Origin: Cricetomys ansorgei
Taxonomy: Eukaryota > Chordata > Mammalia > Rodentia > Nesomyidae
Direction of reading: 5' to 3'
Assembly: GCA_026225945.1 (NCBI GenBank)
Contig: JAMJFZ010003729.1
Span: 1-64,000 of the forward strand
DNA length: 64,000 nucleotides
In this document: positions 1 through 11,705 of the stretch, piece after piece
How positions within the stretch are numbered: position 1 is the first letter of the stretch
How the letters are laid out: each line of letters starts with the position of its first letter
Notes under the pieces: generated by a model
What the model saw: the letters and a program-made list of their open reading frames with translations, nothing else
Told to the model about the DNA's origin: nothing
Database searches by the model: none
Translations under genes and position numbers: made by a program

Positions 1-1017
1 AGAACAAAATAATTTTAAAACTCGGGGAAAAGTACTAAAAGGCCCCGGGTGGACATGCGCTCTGAGGAAGGAGAACAGTGATGGGAGGTGCTACCACACC
101 TGACTTCAAGTTATTCTACAGAGCCAACAACAAGCATTAGCGACCAAGGAGCGTCTTCACAAAGCGGTCCCCGGCAAGATCGGATATCTACGTGTAGAAG
201 AATGAAGTTGACACATATCATTCACTTTCTGTGAAAAATCAACTTCAAAAGGATCAAAAAAATAATGTAAGACCTGAAACTCTGAACCTAATAGATGAAC
301 AGTAGAAAAAACACTTCCCTGTATCAGCCAAGGCAAGGACTGTGGTTAGTCCTCGAGACACTTAAGAAATCTGACAACAATCGACAAGTGGAACTCCGTG
401 AAATTAAAAAGCTTCATACAACAAAGGGAACAACTAATTGGGTGAAGAAGTAAAGTTGTATGTCTAGAGCATTAATACTAGGATACACAAAGAACTACAA
501 ACAAATACATCAAACAACCCAATCAATAAATGAGCAGCTGAAATGGGCAGAAGCCCCGGAAGGTGAAATGGGAATGGACAACAAGCGGGGGGACTGCGGA
601 TCCCCGCCAGCCAGCTAATACGTCGTCTATCTCACCCCAGTCAGAACGGCAGTTCTAAAGAAAGGAGACAGCAAATGCCCGCGGGGATGAGGACAGAAGG
701 GGACACAAGCACATTGCTGCCGCGTATGTAAACTGGTACAGTCGCTACGGAAATCAGATGGAAATTTCTCAAAACACTCAAACTAACTCTGTCGTGTGAT
801 CTCCAGTCAGGGATGACTGCAGTCTGTTTATCACATTATTCGCAATACCTAAGTTATGAGATCAACCCAGGAAAATGTGATATATATATATATATAGTAG
901 AACATGTTTCAGCCATAAAAAAAAAAATGCCAGTTTCAGGAAGCTAGTCTCAGAAAGAATCACAAATTCCACACATTTTCTTTTGTTTATGGTCAGATCT
1001 TATGTAGATACATAAAA

Positions 1018-1068
<51 letters not shown>

Positions 1069-1215
1069 ATGGCATGAGAGAAGGAGCAACATTGTCTAGG
1101 GTTACAAAGGGGGCTAACGGGTGAGGGAGGGAGGGAGAAAGGGAAACATGAGGAAAGGGTGGGCATATGTTTAAAGTATACTATATTTGCATAAAAATTG
1201 GAAAATACATGAGGT
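1..1215 (+). mobile_element. L1 retrotransposon, ORF2 C-terminal end and 3' UTR, degraded
   Basis: Bases 1-500 match the C-terminal coding end of rodent L1 ORF2 in pattern (the 'gatatctacgtgtagaagaatgaa' type segment near 181), but carry many stops and indels. From about 540 the text becomes 3' UTR-like, ending in a G/A-rich stretch (1120-1150) and an A/T-rich tail. The 5' part lies outside the window. It is an old, non-functional copy; the exact 3' end is uncertain. Confidence 0.75.
1021..1064. repeat. (TA)n microsatellite
   Basis: About 22 TA units almost without interruption, inside the L1 3' UTR. A shorter (TA) run sits at about 880-896. Such runs are prone to cruciform extrusion and length change. 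Confidence 0.95.
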
Positions 1216-1224
1216 ATTCAACTT

Positions 1225-1515
1225 AAAAAGGGAAAAGTCTGCTTACAGTTTTAGAGGATCAACTCATAATTAGGCTGACCCATTGCTTTTAGTCCTCTCA
1301 CAGGGTCCCAGATAGTCATGGTGGTGAATGTAGAGCAGAGTAAAACTGCTTATTTCGCAGCAAAGGAAAGAAAGGACCGATGTCTCATAGTCCCATTGAA
1401 AGACCTAAAGGCCTCTCTGTAGGCTCTGCCACTGCTTCACAATAGTACCTCCTTGGGGATCAATCTTTTTTTATACATGAGCCTCTGAAGAACACTTACC
1501 CTAATCAAAGCAGAT
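1225..1515 (-). mobile_element. MaLR-like LTR fragment
   Basis: On the plus strand this reads as the reverse of a rodent MaLR-type LTR: a 'cttacagttttagagg' start, a 'cattgctttt' block and a 'tacatgagcct' end. It is heavily diverged and I assign only the MaLR group. A related, clearer copy lies at 41640-42010. Confidence 0.45.
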
Positions 1516-2553
1516 CTGGACCAGAAGACATGGATTTGAGAGTCCCAAACTTGAGTTTGGAAATGGATATGACATTGGGTCAGGCTAGGGAATATACAGA
1601 ACCACGTGACAACGAGAGTGGAGATGGCGGGGTTTCCTGAGGAGCTGCGGTGACTCCAGTGGGGCCTGACAAGATTGCTGCTGGTGGTCTGCAAAGGTGG
1701 TTGTGATGAGGCTGTGCAGTGATGGTGGAAGAGGGCAAAGCTGTGTCCGCAAAGTCCCATGGCACCTTCTGGCTCTAGAGCGATGGCGCCAACATGTGAG
1801 CATCAGGCAAATATGTTACGACGCCCCTACTTATATAAATAATTTTTTTAAATGTTCAGAATATGCGCAGGCCCATGGCTAATGTAGTGTTTATTCATGG
1901 AGATTTAAAGTAGTAAGGAAGTGCTACTTAAGTGTCTTTAAAATCTCCCGACAACACCCTGATGATATTCACTGTGTCCAGGAACTGCCACTTCCTGATC
2001 TTTCCCAGGAACCATATTCTCCCCCATCTTTCATGTGAAGCGTGCTCTTGGCCCTTTTGTCTAATTTCACACCTCCCTCTATGAGAGCAAGGCAGTGCTG
2101 CTGTTATTACTCACAATGCTGTGACCTGTTGGCTAGGAACCTTCTTAGATTGAACTGATATGATCCACACCCATGATTCCACATGGGTGTAATGTAATGG
2201 TGATTACACACGATTACACACCCATGTAACATCAGTTATATCACAGAACTGGTCCATGACTGGCTCCCAGTGTCTCTTCCTATGCTTCACTGAGTCTCAC
2301 CAAATAATACAACCTTACAGTGCAGAAAAAGGATTTCCTCTCTGATCGTGCTAACTGTACTGTTCACAGTTTTGTAATGTAAACATAAAAGAGTACATCA
2401 CGTACAAACTCCCTGAACTCTGAGACCACAGTCACTGCATTCCAAGAATGTGATCTCTTTCAGTGTTGGATGCACTCTGCTGTCTACAAGAGATCAGTAG
2501 AGCATGTATGTCAATGAGCCACGAGCAGAGCAATCAGAGTAGTTCTATTAACT
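1516..2553. other. No recognised gene or repeat
   Basis: Non-repetitive, moderately AT-rich sequence. Open frames near 1437-1803 overlap each other on both strands and look like chance. The only structure is an imperfect hairpin at 2181-2227. Confidence 0.6.
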
Positions 2554-2758
2554 CAGTGGTCTCAACATTCCTAATGTTGCGACCCTTTACTACAGTTCCT
2601 CATGTTGTTGTGATCCCCAGCCATAAAATTATTTTCATTGCTACTTCATAAGTGTAATTTTGCTACTGTTATGAACTGGAATGTAAATATGTGATAAGCA
2701 GATGGTCTTAGACAACCCCTGTGAAAGGGTCATTTGATCCCCAGGTTGAGAACCACTG
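2554..2758 (+). mobile_element. URR1-like non-autonomous hAT DNA transposon
   Basis: The element starts 'cagtggtctcaac' and ends 'gttgagaaccactg', which are imperfect terminal inverted repeats of the URR1 (rodent hAT/Charlie-derived) type. The interior contains the expected 'gaccctt', 'tgttgttgtgatcccc' and 'attttgctactgttatgaa' blocks. It is about 205 bp long and flanked by an 8-bp duplication, tattaact at 2546-2553 and tattaacc at 2759-2766, with one mismatch. An 8-bp target duplication is what hAT elements make. It encodes nothing. Confidence 0.9.
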
Positions 2759-2766
2759 TATTAACC

Positions 2767-5344
2767 AATTCACAGAATCACTACCTCCTGTAGGTTTCAG
2801 ACAGACCTGGTCCATGATGAAGTCATGTTAGAAACTGGAGGCAAGAGAGGCCGTCTTTGAGGTGGGTTTGTTGCCATGCTAAGTAATGGTTTAAAAAGTT
2901 CTGGGGAATGTAAATATGTTTACCCCCAGAGCTGTGTTGTCAGATAATGAGAGTGAAGCCTCTAGAGGCTGTGGGTGTTCTTGGTGCTAGTGACAGAAAG
3001 GACTTAGATACCTCTGAGATTCCTCAGATACTTTGTATTGGAAGAAACACTGTAGCAGAAAATAAATGGGCTAGCTCTGGCCCATGGAATTACACGGACA
3101 GTTCAAGTACTGAATAGTTAATAAACTGGTCTCAAACTTGACTTCTCTCTACTGTGAATGGGATACCTTAACTATGTATATCCGATGGAGTGATCTCAGT
3201 GGGAATGCTGTCTGGTGAGTGGGTGTGTTCAGATCTTGTCTGCCCTAATGGGACAGGCCAGGAAGTAACGGATATCACATGACATCACAGATATAACATC
3301 ACAGATATAAAGGTATGGGGTATGGAGGTATTCAGGGCATGTCCTCAACCCCAAATGGGAGTGCATTTAGAGGGATGGAGACTTTCTGGGACTTGTCTTG
3401 CAACTAACGGTCAGAACCTCTGCTGGGTGGATGCTGTGAGCTTGAGTGGTGAGCAGGGTTTGGGTTCCACGTTTTCCTCCTTTCCCATCCTTACTTGCTC
3501 TAGCCTAGGTGGTAAGTTCTGGCACCATAATTCAGAACGGATGAAAATTTTTTATTTTCATGTTGGCCATTTGCAGAAAACTTATTAGTCAGCCAAACAG
3601 ACTTTAATTCATGGGTTATAAACTCTTTATCTTCCAAGATTCTAATCAGCACAGCAGAGCCATTTACAGAAGCAAAGGAAAGTACTTCTGAAGCTAAGTG
3701 ACCCACTTCTGATTTTCTTTCTACCTGTAGCCAATTATTTTCCTAAAGTAACTTTTTCTCTATTTCCCGTAGGTTAGAATAAAGGCCTGGTGCTGAGATC
3801 ATGGGTCACCTAGCAGTAGAGCAAGTGTCTGAGTGCTTTTTGCAAGAAGCTATGGGGAAGAAGGTAGAGTGAACCCAAGTCTCACTTTACCCAGAACACC
3901 CAATTCTTACCCCCCAACACACACACATTCCAGGCTCTTTCTGACCATTTTCTCAATAGGAAACAGCTCTGAAAGGAGAACCTTTTGTATGCAGAACTTG
4001 GGGGGGGCTCCATCACCATAGTAGCCTGTTTATTCCCTCTTGCGCCTTTTCTCTATTCCAACTACTCCTGCAGTGTAGGCTGAGTCCGACTTGATCAGTG
4101 CACTTATCAAGAAAGGACACATACTTGGCAAGTTCTTTGAAAAATTAACTTACTTAAGCATTGTCCCTTGGGAAAGTCCTACAATGCCTGGTGGCAGAAA
4201 TAGCTAGACCTCAGAGATTTGGGTACCCCTTGGTTTCACATGGTCCCACCATCATTTTTGGCAGTGATCATGTATATGTTGTCACCCAACTATTTAAATG
4301 TCTACAATAGTTTACTCTTGTCTGATAAAAAAAAATGGATAAAAGACAGGAAAACGAAAGTGCCAATCCCACTCATAGATTGGTTGGTTGCACCCAAGTT
4401 ACCTTCGGGCATCACACTCTTGCCCGTGAGTTCAGTTGCAGAAAAGAAAAGGAAAGACCCAGGCAGAGCCTCCAGGCGACATGTGGAAATATAACCAACA
4501 GCAAGCGTGTGGATAGAGGAGACAGAGCGCCTGCACAAGTAGAAACTGGGATTGGCAGTGGTCCAAACGCAAAGAGCTGTGTATGAGTCTGCGAAGGCCT
4601 GGCATCTCACAGCCCCTTCGAGGAGAAGATGGCCAGCATGCAACTTTCTTTGGAGAGCAATTTCCAAAAAACTTACCTGACACCATTTAATATAATTGCT
4701 ACAAGCCAGCCCTTCCCCCATGTCTACGGAAGTTCCTTGACCAGTGCTGAATGATTTGTAGTTGAGGTAAGAACTTATTTCAATATATATATTTTTATTA
4801 CCTCTCTTTAACTTTCATTATTTTTACAAATTAAATAATCATGTATACATCATATGTTCAAGCAACAAATCATACCTTAGTTACATTTATGTATTCTATA
4901 ATGTTTTTTAGCTCCCTGGAAGTAGAACCCTCTAAATATGCCTACGGTTTTATGTTCAGGCACTTACTTTCAAATATATTTTCAAAAACTCATCGTGTGT
5001 AAACACAAGGGGCTTTGTTGCCTGTAATTTATGGGGAGAAGAGCTGCCCCTTGCTGAGAACGCTGTGGTATTACTCTGAAAGGTTTTTTTTCCTCTTATA
5101 ATGAAGCATCACATTGGACCTGATTTTGTTTCTAAAATAAGCAAAGTAGCTGTGCCCTCAGGGTCAAGGTCAGTCACTGCTCACGGACTGATAGGCTGCT
5201 GACTGCTGCCCAGAGACAACAGAGGCATTCCTTGCCACCCACTAACAGTCATGGGTCTGTCTGTGGGCTAGGAGTATTGCCAATATGATTCATGTGGAAC
5301 CATTTTATGTTGAAGAAACTAGGGGTCTAGTGAATGTTGGTTTA
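2767..5344. other. No recognised gene or repeat
   Basis: About 2.6 kb of apparently single-copy DNA. Small open frames, the longest 139 codons on the minus strand at 4302-4721, overlap open frames on the other strand and show no recognisable domain. A short direct duplication of 'acatcacagatataa' type occurs at 3284-3311. The stretch 4770-5000 is AT-rich and could include ancient L1, but I cannot support that. Confidence 0.55.
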
Positions 5345-5352
5345 ATATTCAC

Positions 5353-5547
5353 TGGAGGGTCTGGAGAGATGGCTCGGCAGCTAAAAGTACTGGCTACCCT
5401 TCCCGGGTTCAATTCCCAGCACCCACGTGGCAGCTCATATCTGTCTATAACTCCAGTTCCAGGGCTTCTGACACCCTCACGCAGACAGACATGCAGGCAA
5501 AACATAAAATGAATGAACATAAATGTTTTTTAAAAAATTAAAAAAAT
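5353..5547 (+). mobile_element. B3-type SINE (B2 superfamily)
   Basis: The tRNA-derived head 'ggtctggagagatggctcgg' is followed by the B-box-like 'gggttcaattcccagcaccc', the B3 body 'ctccagttccaggg', 'gcaggcaaaacat' and an A-rich tail. A perfect 8-bp direct repeat, atattcac, flanks it at 5345-5352 and 5548-5555. A short piece of the B3 body is missing. Confidence 0.92.
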
Positions 5548-6189
5548 ATATTCACAGGAAAAATGAACCCCACTCTCATCCCAAGGATTTGACTATCTCT
5601 CAGGTTTGAAAAAAATAAAAATGTTAAAAAATACTCAATTGAGCCATCTTCCCTCAGAAGCTCTGAGTTCCAGAGACCAACTAGGGTAGACAGACCCTGC
5701 TCCAGTGCAGGCCACACAAGCCAACTCCAGGAGACCAAGCCACACAAGCTAGCCAGGAGACCAGGCAGGCAAGGCAATTCCTATTCCAGAGCAGGCCATG
5801 CAAGCCAGCCAGAATAACAGTCTCTAAGACCCGGTCCCCAAATCAGACTGAGACTCTCTGCTGGATCAAAGGTCAAGTGGGATCCCAGAGCTCCAGCACC
5901 CACCTTGGGTGGAGACTCTCTGCTTCACAAGAGACCACAAAGAACAGCAGACCAGAGAGGAGAAAGAAACCAAGAAATAAAACAGGCTTCCAACACAGAC
6001 AAACACAGGGATTTGGCACCTAACCCTATAAGCACGCCAAACCCAGATGCCTAAACACCAGTGGAGGAACACAGACATCACAAACAGGGCACTGTGTCAC
6101 ATCCAGAGCCCAACTACTTGGCTACAACAAGCCCTGGACACCTGATAAAGTGGAAGGAAGCATAAGATAAAGATCTTCAAACCAACTCT

Positions 6190-7163
6190 ATGAAGATAAT
6201 AGAGGCTCTTAAAGAGGAAATGAGTAAATCACTCAAAGAAATTGATGAGAAAACAATGGGAGGAATTGAGTAAATCCATTAAAGAAATCGAGGAAAACAC
6301 AGCAAACAATTAGAAGAAATGAATAAATCTCTTAAAGTCAAGAAAAAATAAACTATTGAAGGAAATGAACAAAACTATTCAAGACCTAAAAATGGAAATA
6401 GAAGAAAGCATAAAACAGAGGGAATTTGGGAAGTGAAAAACCTAGAAAAGCAAACAGGAAATAGAGAGACAAAGTATATCAACAGAATACAAGAGATGGA
6501 AGAGAGAATCTCAGGAGTTGAGGACACTATGGAAGAAGTAGACACACTGGTAGAAGAAAATATCAAATCTAAAACAATTCCTAACACAAAACATCCAGGA
6601 AATCTGGGACACTTAAAAAGATCAAACCTAAGAATAATGGGAATAGAGGAAGAAGAATCTCAGCTCAAAGGCCCAGAAAATATTTTCAGTAAAATTTTAG
6701 AAGAACATTTTCCAAACCTAAGGAAGGAGATGCACATAAATGTACAAGAAGCATACAGAACACCAAATAGAATAGACCAGAAGAAAGTCACCCTGCCACA
6801 TAGTAATCAAAACACTAAACATACAGAACAAATAAATAATACTAAAAGCTGAAAGAGAAAACGAACAAGTAAATATATAAAGGCAAATCAATTAGAATTA
6901 CACCCAACTTCTCAACAGAGACTCTAAAAGTGAGAAGGGCCTGGACAGGTGTGTTACACACTCTAAGAGAACTCAGATGCCAGCCCAGACTAGTATGCAC
7001 AGCAAAACTTTTGATCACCAAAGATGGAGAAAATAAAATGTTCCATGATAAATCTAAATTCATACAACATCTATCTACAAATCCAGCCCTAAACAGGGTA
7101 TTAGAAGGAAAACTCCAACCCAAGGAGCTTAACTACACTCATGAAAGCACAGAAAATCAATAA
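6190..7163 (+). pseudogene. L1 ORF1 protein, broken
   Basis: ORF1 encodes the L1 RNA-binding chaperone (coiled coil, RRM, C-terminal domain). I take the start at the ATG at 6190; that frame closes after about 27 codons and the coiled-coil region is shifted and interrupted up to about 6430. The longest open piece (6433-6852, 139 codons) carries the end of the coiled coil (EERISGVED), the RRM-like NLRIMGIEEE and the conserved QEAYRTPNR. The C-terminal domain continues in another frame from 6930 (RRAWTGVL, STNPALNR) to a stop at 7163. At least two frame breaks mean no functional protein. Confidence 0.85.
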
Positions 7164-7192
7164 TCTCACACCATCAAAAACAAGAGAAAGGA

Positions 7193-7239
7193 AACACACA
7201 CACACACACACACACATACACACACATACACACACACAA
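7193..7239. repeat. (CA)n microsatellite in L1 inter-ORF spacer
   Basis: CA repeat with two 'cacata' interruptions, between broken ORF1 and ORF2. Confidence 0.9.
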
Positions 7240-7275
7240 AATCATCAAACAACTATAAAATAATAGGACCTAACT

Positions 7276-8140
7276 TTGATATCTTTGATATCTCTCAACA
7301 TCAATGGACTCAAGTTTCCAATAAAAAGACACAGACCAGCAGAACAGATGTGGAAACAGGACCCATCCTTCTGCTGCATACAAGAAGCACACCTTAACAT
7401 CAAAGACAAACATTACCTCAGAGTAAAGGACTGGGAAAAGATTTTCCAAGCAAATGGACCTAAGAGACTCCTGTAAGCCGTGCTGATATCTGACAAAGTA
7501 GACTTCAAACCAAAATTAATCAAAAGAGACAGGGAAGGACACTACATCTTCATCAAAGGAAAAATCCACCAAGTCGGCATTTTAATTCTTAACATCTATG
7601 CCCCCAATACAAGGGCTCCCATGTCTGTAAAAGAAACATTGCTAAAGCTTAAAACACACATTGACCCACACACAAGGATAGTGTGAGACTTCAATACTCC
7701 ATTCTCACCAAAAGACAGGTCATCCAGACAAAAACTAAACAGAGAATATTGGAGCTAACAGATGTTATAAAGCAAATGGACTGAACAGATATCTATAGAA
7801 CATTTCATCCACACACAAAAGAATGTATCATGGAACCTTCTCCAAAATAGATCACATACTTGGCCACAAAGCAAGTCTCAATAGATACAAGAAAATTGAA
7901 GTAACCCCCTGCATCCTATCAGACCTCCACAGATTAAAGCTGGATTTCAACAACAACAGCAACAGAAGGCCTACAAATTTATGTAAACTGAACAGCTCTC
8001 TACTGAATGACTGCTGGGTCAAGACAGAAAAAAGAAATAAATAAAAGACTTCCCATAATTCAATGAAAAATGCGTCCACAACATACCCAGATTTAAGGAC
8101 ACAATGAAAGGGGTGCTAAGAGGAAAATTCATATCACAAA
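7276..8140 (+). pseudogene. L1 ORF2 endonuclease domain, broken and truncated
   Basis: The AP-endonuclease-like domain that nicks target DNA is recognisable. The first segment has SLNINGLKFPIKRHR and CCIQEAHL (the N and E motifs). After an in-frame stop at 7474 it continues with SDKVDFKPK and NIYAPN. A second in-frame stop (7684-7686) falls exactly where the glycine before DFN would be, leaving stop-DFNTP. A frame change follows before SKIDHILGHK (7823-8042), and the usual SDH triad region reads SDLHR. Coding similarity stops after RGKFIS at about 8140, where 3' UTR begins. The normal ORF2 product is about 1,275 residues; under 300 codons remain. Confidence 0.88.
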
Positions 8141-8476
8141 CTGCCTACAGGCTGGTGGCGAGGAGGGGGCGTAATCTCTGACTATTTTGCCTGCCCCTGG
8201 GACCCTTTTCCTCCTGCTGGGATGTTTAGTCCACTCTTAATGCAGAGATTAGTGCCTGGCCTTGTTCCATCTTGTCTCCCCTCCTTGAACAGTTACTCTG
8301 GTAGGACTGCTTTTTTCTGGGGAATGGTGGGGGTGGGATGGATGAGTAGGGTTGGGGGTTAGATTTGAAGGAGAGGGGAGATGGGGGAACTTGGAGGACT
8401 TGAGGAAGGGGAGGAGGGGTGTCAGGATGTATTATATATGAGAGAAGAAAAAAATTTAAAATATATACTTAATTGA

Positions 8477-9920
8477 TTTCCCAGGTTTCAGGCATCAGTT
8501 CCTTCTCCAGAAGCTGTTTATACTTTCTGAAACGTTTTTCCGAGGAGCCTTTTAGATGACTGTGCTTGAAACAGTCTGTAGCTTATAGTGACCTACTTTT
8601 TAAATGGTTCTAAAGATACAGTTTCTAAGTGTGTGTTTCCTGGTTTATATCTTGACGTTCAACTCTCTAGTCTATGACTAAATGTTTAGAGCTATCAAAA
8701 GAAAATGCTTAGAAAGCTATTTCTTGCTTGGATTTTGAAGAGGCTTACAAAATTAATTTTAAATCTTAAATATGTAACATTTGCCTCTACTTGGTACTCT
8801 GGATTGAGAGTGTTTTGGAAAGCATTGATGCTTATTGGACCGGACTTTCATGATGCGTTTTGGCTCTTGTCATTACAGGCACATGACTGCAGCATTATGA
8901 GAGACAGTAGAGTACAGACTTAGGCCAGCGTGCAAAATTTGAAAGGGTCTCAAGTGCAACTTTGAAAATACATTAACACACAAGAAAGAAAAGCCCAGGA
9001 TGTTATACACCACAGCTTTATTAGTGCAGTTATACACCACAGCTACTGGCTTGTGGAAGGCAGTGCTGCCAAGGCCCCTTGCTCTTCTGGTTCTCAGACT
9101 TTCTGAATTCAAATGGGCCAAGTAGAGGTTAAAGAACAAAGGCTCAGGAGCTGCGCTGCTCCCTCATCAAGGAAACAATCCCATGATGCTATATTGTTCC
9201 TTCAACAATGGAACGAGCCTGTGTTTACCACACCTGAGAAGATTTGGTACATTCTTTATACCTGATACAGAGTATGGGATCACCCAAACAGCTCAAATCC
9301 CACGCCTTGAATTAGACTCTTCAAGCTTGAAGCTTTAAGATTTATATAAAAATCTTCAGCGCCAACACTGAAGTGGGCCTGTCTCTGTTCATGTATGATT
9401 AGACATACAGATGTTTGCTACTGATAGACTGCACATGGAAGCCCAAGACTCAATCCAACAACGTTAAGGAATGAATGAGTTGAGGAAATGCTTCTGGCTA
9501 AGTATTTTTAATAGGACTTTAAAGGTGAGGATACCAGTTGGTGGCTTTAGCTTGTGTTCTCTTCCTGTGAACACAGGGGAGTCCTCTGGGAACCCAGTTC
9601 TTTCAGCAAGTTTTGCTTTCAGGGGAGGTTGGTTTCTATGGGAAACTCCTGGCACTGACTATAAGCACCACCAGCAGCTAGATGTCTGAGGGTTTCTTTA
9701 ATAACTGTTATGTTAGCCTGCGCTGTGCATTTAAGTATTTATTCAACTTGAAGATAATTTCGTTTTATGAGGCATGTAAACTTTCTTTGTTCTGACAAAG
9801 GTGAAACAACTCAAGTGTCTGATCCCATCTTTCCTAAAAGGAAGTCATGTTATAGAATTCAGTGCCTTAATTGTCTCACATACTCAGGTTTTTATGAGTT
9901 CAAGAAAAAAATATGATTTA
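8477..9920. other. No recognised gene or repeat
   Basis: About 1.4 kb of single-copy-like DNA. A short direct repeat, 'gttatacaccacagct', occurs twice (about 9002-9045). The open frames are short and overlapping, with no domain I recognise. Confidence 0.55.
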
Positions 9921-10140
9921 GTGGCCCCAGAAATGAATTCGGTGGTTAAGTGTGCTTGCTGCTCTTGCAGAGGACCTGCGCTCAATTCCCGGCACCCACA
10001 TTAGCTTACAATTTTCCGTAACTCCAGTTCTAGGGCATAAGAAGCCCTCCTCTGGCCTCTGCAGATGCACATGCATAGCCCTCAGACATATACTTAGGCA
10101 GGCACGTGCACACACACACACACGTAACATTTATAATTTA
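9921..10140 (+). mobile_element. B3-type SINE
   Basis: Contains 'ggtggttaagtgtgcttgct', 'gcagaggacctgcgctcaat', 'cccggcacccac' and 'ctccagttctaggg', then a CA-rich tail (10110-10125). The 5' end is diverged. Candidate flanking repeat 'tatgattt' is weak. Confidence 0.85.
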
Positions 10141-10204
10141 GTAAATGAAATAACTATGATTTTATAAACAAAAGAAAGCCTTTGCTCATTACAGCAGTGA
10201 AGTC

Positions 10205-11072
10205 ATTTGCCTACCAAATAAGAGTGGAGAGATCTCACACTAGCAAATTAACAGCATGTCTGAAAGCCCTAGAACAAAAAACACACCCAAGAGGAGCAGT
10301 TGGCAAGAAATAATCAAGCTGAGAGCTGAGATCAATAAAATAGAAAGAAAGAGAGCAATACAAAGAATCAATGAAACAAAGAGTTGGTTTTTTGAGAAAT
10401 CAACAAGATAGACAATCCTTTATCCAAACTAATCAAAAGACAAAGAGAGAATATCCAAATCAACAAAATCAGAAATGAAAAGGGGGAATATAACCCAGAC
10501 CAAGGAAATCCAAAGAATCACTAGGCCATACTTTAAAAACCTGTACTCCATAAAATTGGAAAATCTAAAAAAAAAAAGGATAATTTTATTGATAGATAAC
10601 ACCTACCAACATTAAATCAAGATCAGATAAATGATTTAAGCAATTTAAACAAACCTATAACCCCTAAGGAAATAGAAGATTCTCTCAACCAAAAAAAAAA
10701 AAAAAAAGCCAGGGCCATGTAGTTTTAGCACAGAATTCTATCAGACATTCAAAAAAGAGTTAATGCCAATACTCCTCAAATTATTCCACAAAACAGAAAC
10801 AGAAGGGACATTGCTAAGCTCATTTATGAGGGGACAGTCATCATGATACCCAAGCCATGCAAAGATTCAACGAAGAAAGAGAATTATAGACCAATTCTCT
10901 CCTGAACATTAGATACTCACAAACTGAATCCAAGAACGTATCCAAAAGATCACCCACCACGATCAAGTAGACTTCATCCCAGAGATACAGGAACAGTTCA
11001 GCATACGAAAATCAGTCAGTGTAATCCACCACATAAACAGACTGAAAGAGAAAAACTACATGATCATCTCAG
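10205..11072 (+). mobile_element. L1 ORF2 fragment (endonuclease-RT linker and early RT), broken
   Basis: Translation in shifting frames gives [59 protein letters not shown] and [12 protein letters not shown], all in the order expected for L1 ORF2 just after the endonuclease. There are many stops and frameshifts and two A-runs (10568-10578 and 10690-10707). Neither the 5' nor the 3' end of the L1 is present. It begins at almost the same ORF2 position where the L1 at 5643-8465 stops. Confidence 0.88.
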
Positions 11073-11440
11073 TTTTGGAGTATTTTAGATTAGGGGCTTC
11101 TAGATTAGAAATGCCCAGCTTGTGATTTTTCTGTTTTCCAACAACTTCTTCCAGAACTGCTGATGGACTTGCTAAGGCTCTGTCTCCCATGTGAGGCAGA
11201 CATATTTAGAAACAGTTTTGTGACTGTAACACATGGATCCACATCTCAGTCTCTAGTATTTGTCTTCGCTGACTTTCAGTGCAGATGGTGCTACAGAAAT
11301 GCCTCTGGTTTTGTTATACGGTGTCCACAAGGGACCAACTTCTGGTCAGGATGAAGTTAGTCATTGCTATGGAAACCTCAGAGATTTAATGAGGAAGGTT
11401 CCTCTCTCGCAGAGTGTGACATGTATTAATTATGGGGATG
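11073..11440. other. No recognised gene or repeat
   Basis: Single-copy-like sequence between an L1 fragment and a B4 SINE. Two overlapping plus-strand open frames here (63 and 106 codons) run into the SINE and have no recognisable domain. Confidence 0.5.
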
Positions 11441-11705
11441 TGTATGTGTGCGTACACATGTGTGTATGTGCAAAGGCCAGAGGAGAATATCTGGAGGCCT
11501 TCTCTAGCACTCTCTGCCTTGTTCCTTTGAAGCAAGGTATCTCATCAAACCTAAATCTCACATTTTTTTTGTCTGGTTAGGCTAGAAGCCAACAAGTCCT
11601 AGTGATACTCCTGTCTCTCCTGCCTCTGAAGTAGGGTTATAGGTGTGCATAGCTATACCTGACTTATTATGTTGATGATGGGGTTGGAACCCACATTATA
11701 ATCTA
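11441..11705 (-). mobile_element. B4-type SINE
   Basis: Reads on the plus strand as the reverse of B4 (an ID-like tRNA part fused to a B1-like part): 'tgtgtatgtgcaaaggccagagg', 'gaagcaaggtatctcatc', 'cctgtctctcctgcctctga', 'ggtgtgcatagctatacctg'. The tRNA-like end is truncated near 11700. Confidence 0.7.

Larger units (their letters stand above)
5643..8465 (+). mobile_element. L1 retrotransposon with intact 5' end and large internal deletion
   Basis: In order: a 5' UTR with partly repeated 'ccacacaag...ccaggagacca' units (5643-6189), broken ORF1 (6190-7163), an inter-ORF spacer with a CA repeat, the ORF2 endonuclease part (7276 to about 8140), then an abrupt jump to an L1 3' UTR (8141-8465) ending in an A-rich tail. 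Near-perfect 11-bp direct repeats flank the whole unit: tactcaattga at 5632-5642 and tacttaattga at 8466-8476 (10 of 11). The reverse transcriptase and C-terminal parts of ORF2 are absent. The flanking duplication argues that 5' UTR and 3' UTR belong to one insertion. Confidence 0.85.

Noticed and set aside
1437..1803. 107-, 61- and 72-codon minus-strand frames
   Set aside because: Three frames over the same bases, partly in a MaLR-like LTR, with no domain.
3780..3870. Possible ID or MIR-like SINE ('gcagtagagcaagtgtctga')
   Set aside because: Only one short block matches and no second diagnostic block follows.
5353..5547. tRNA gene-like A/B boxes in B3 and other SINEs
   Set aside because: These are tRNA-derived SINE heads with SINE bodies and tails, not tRNA genes.
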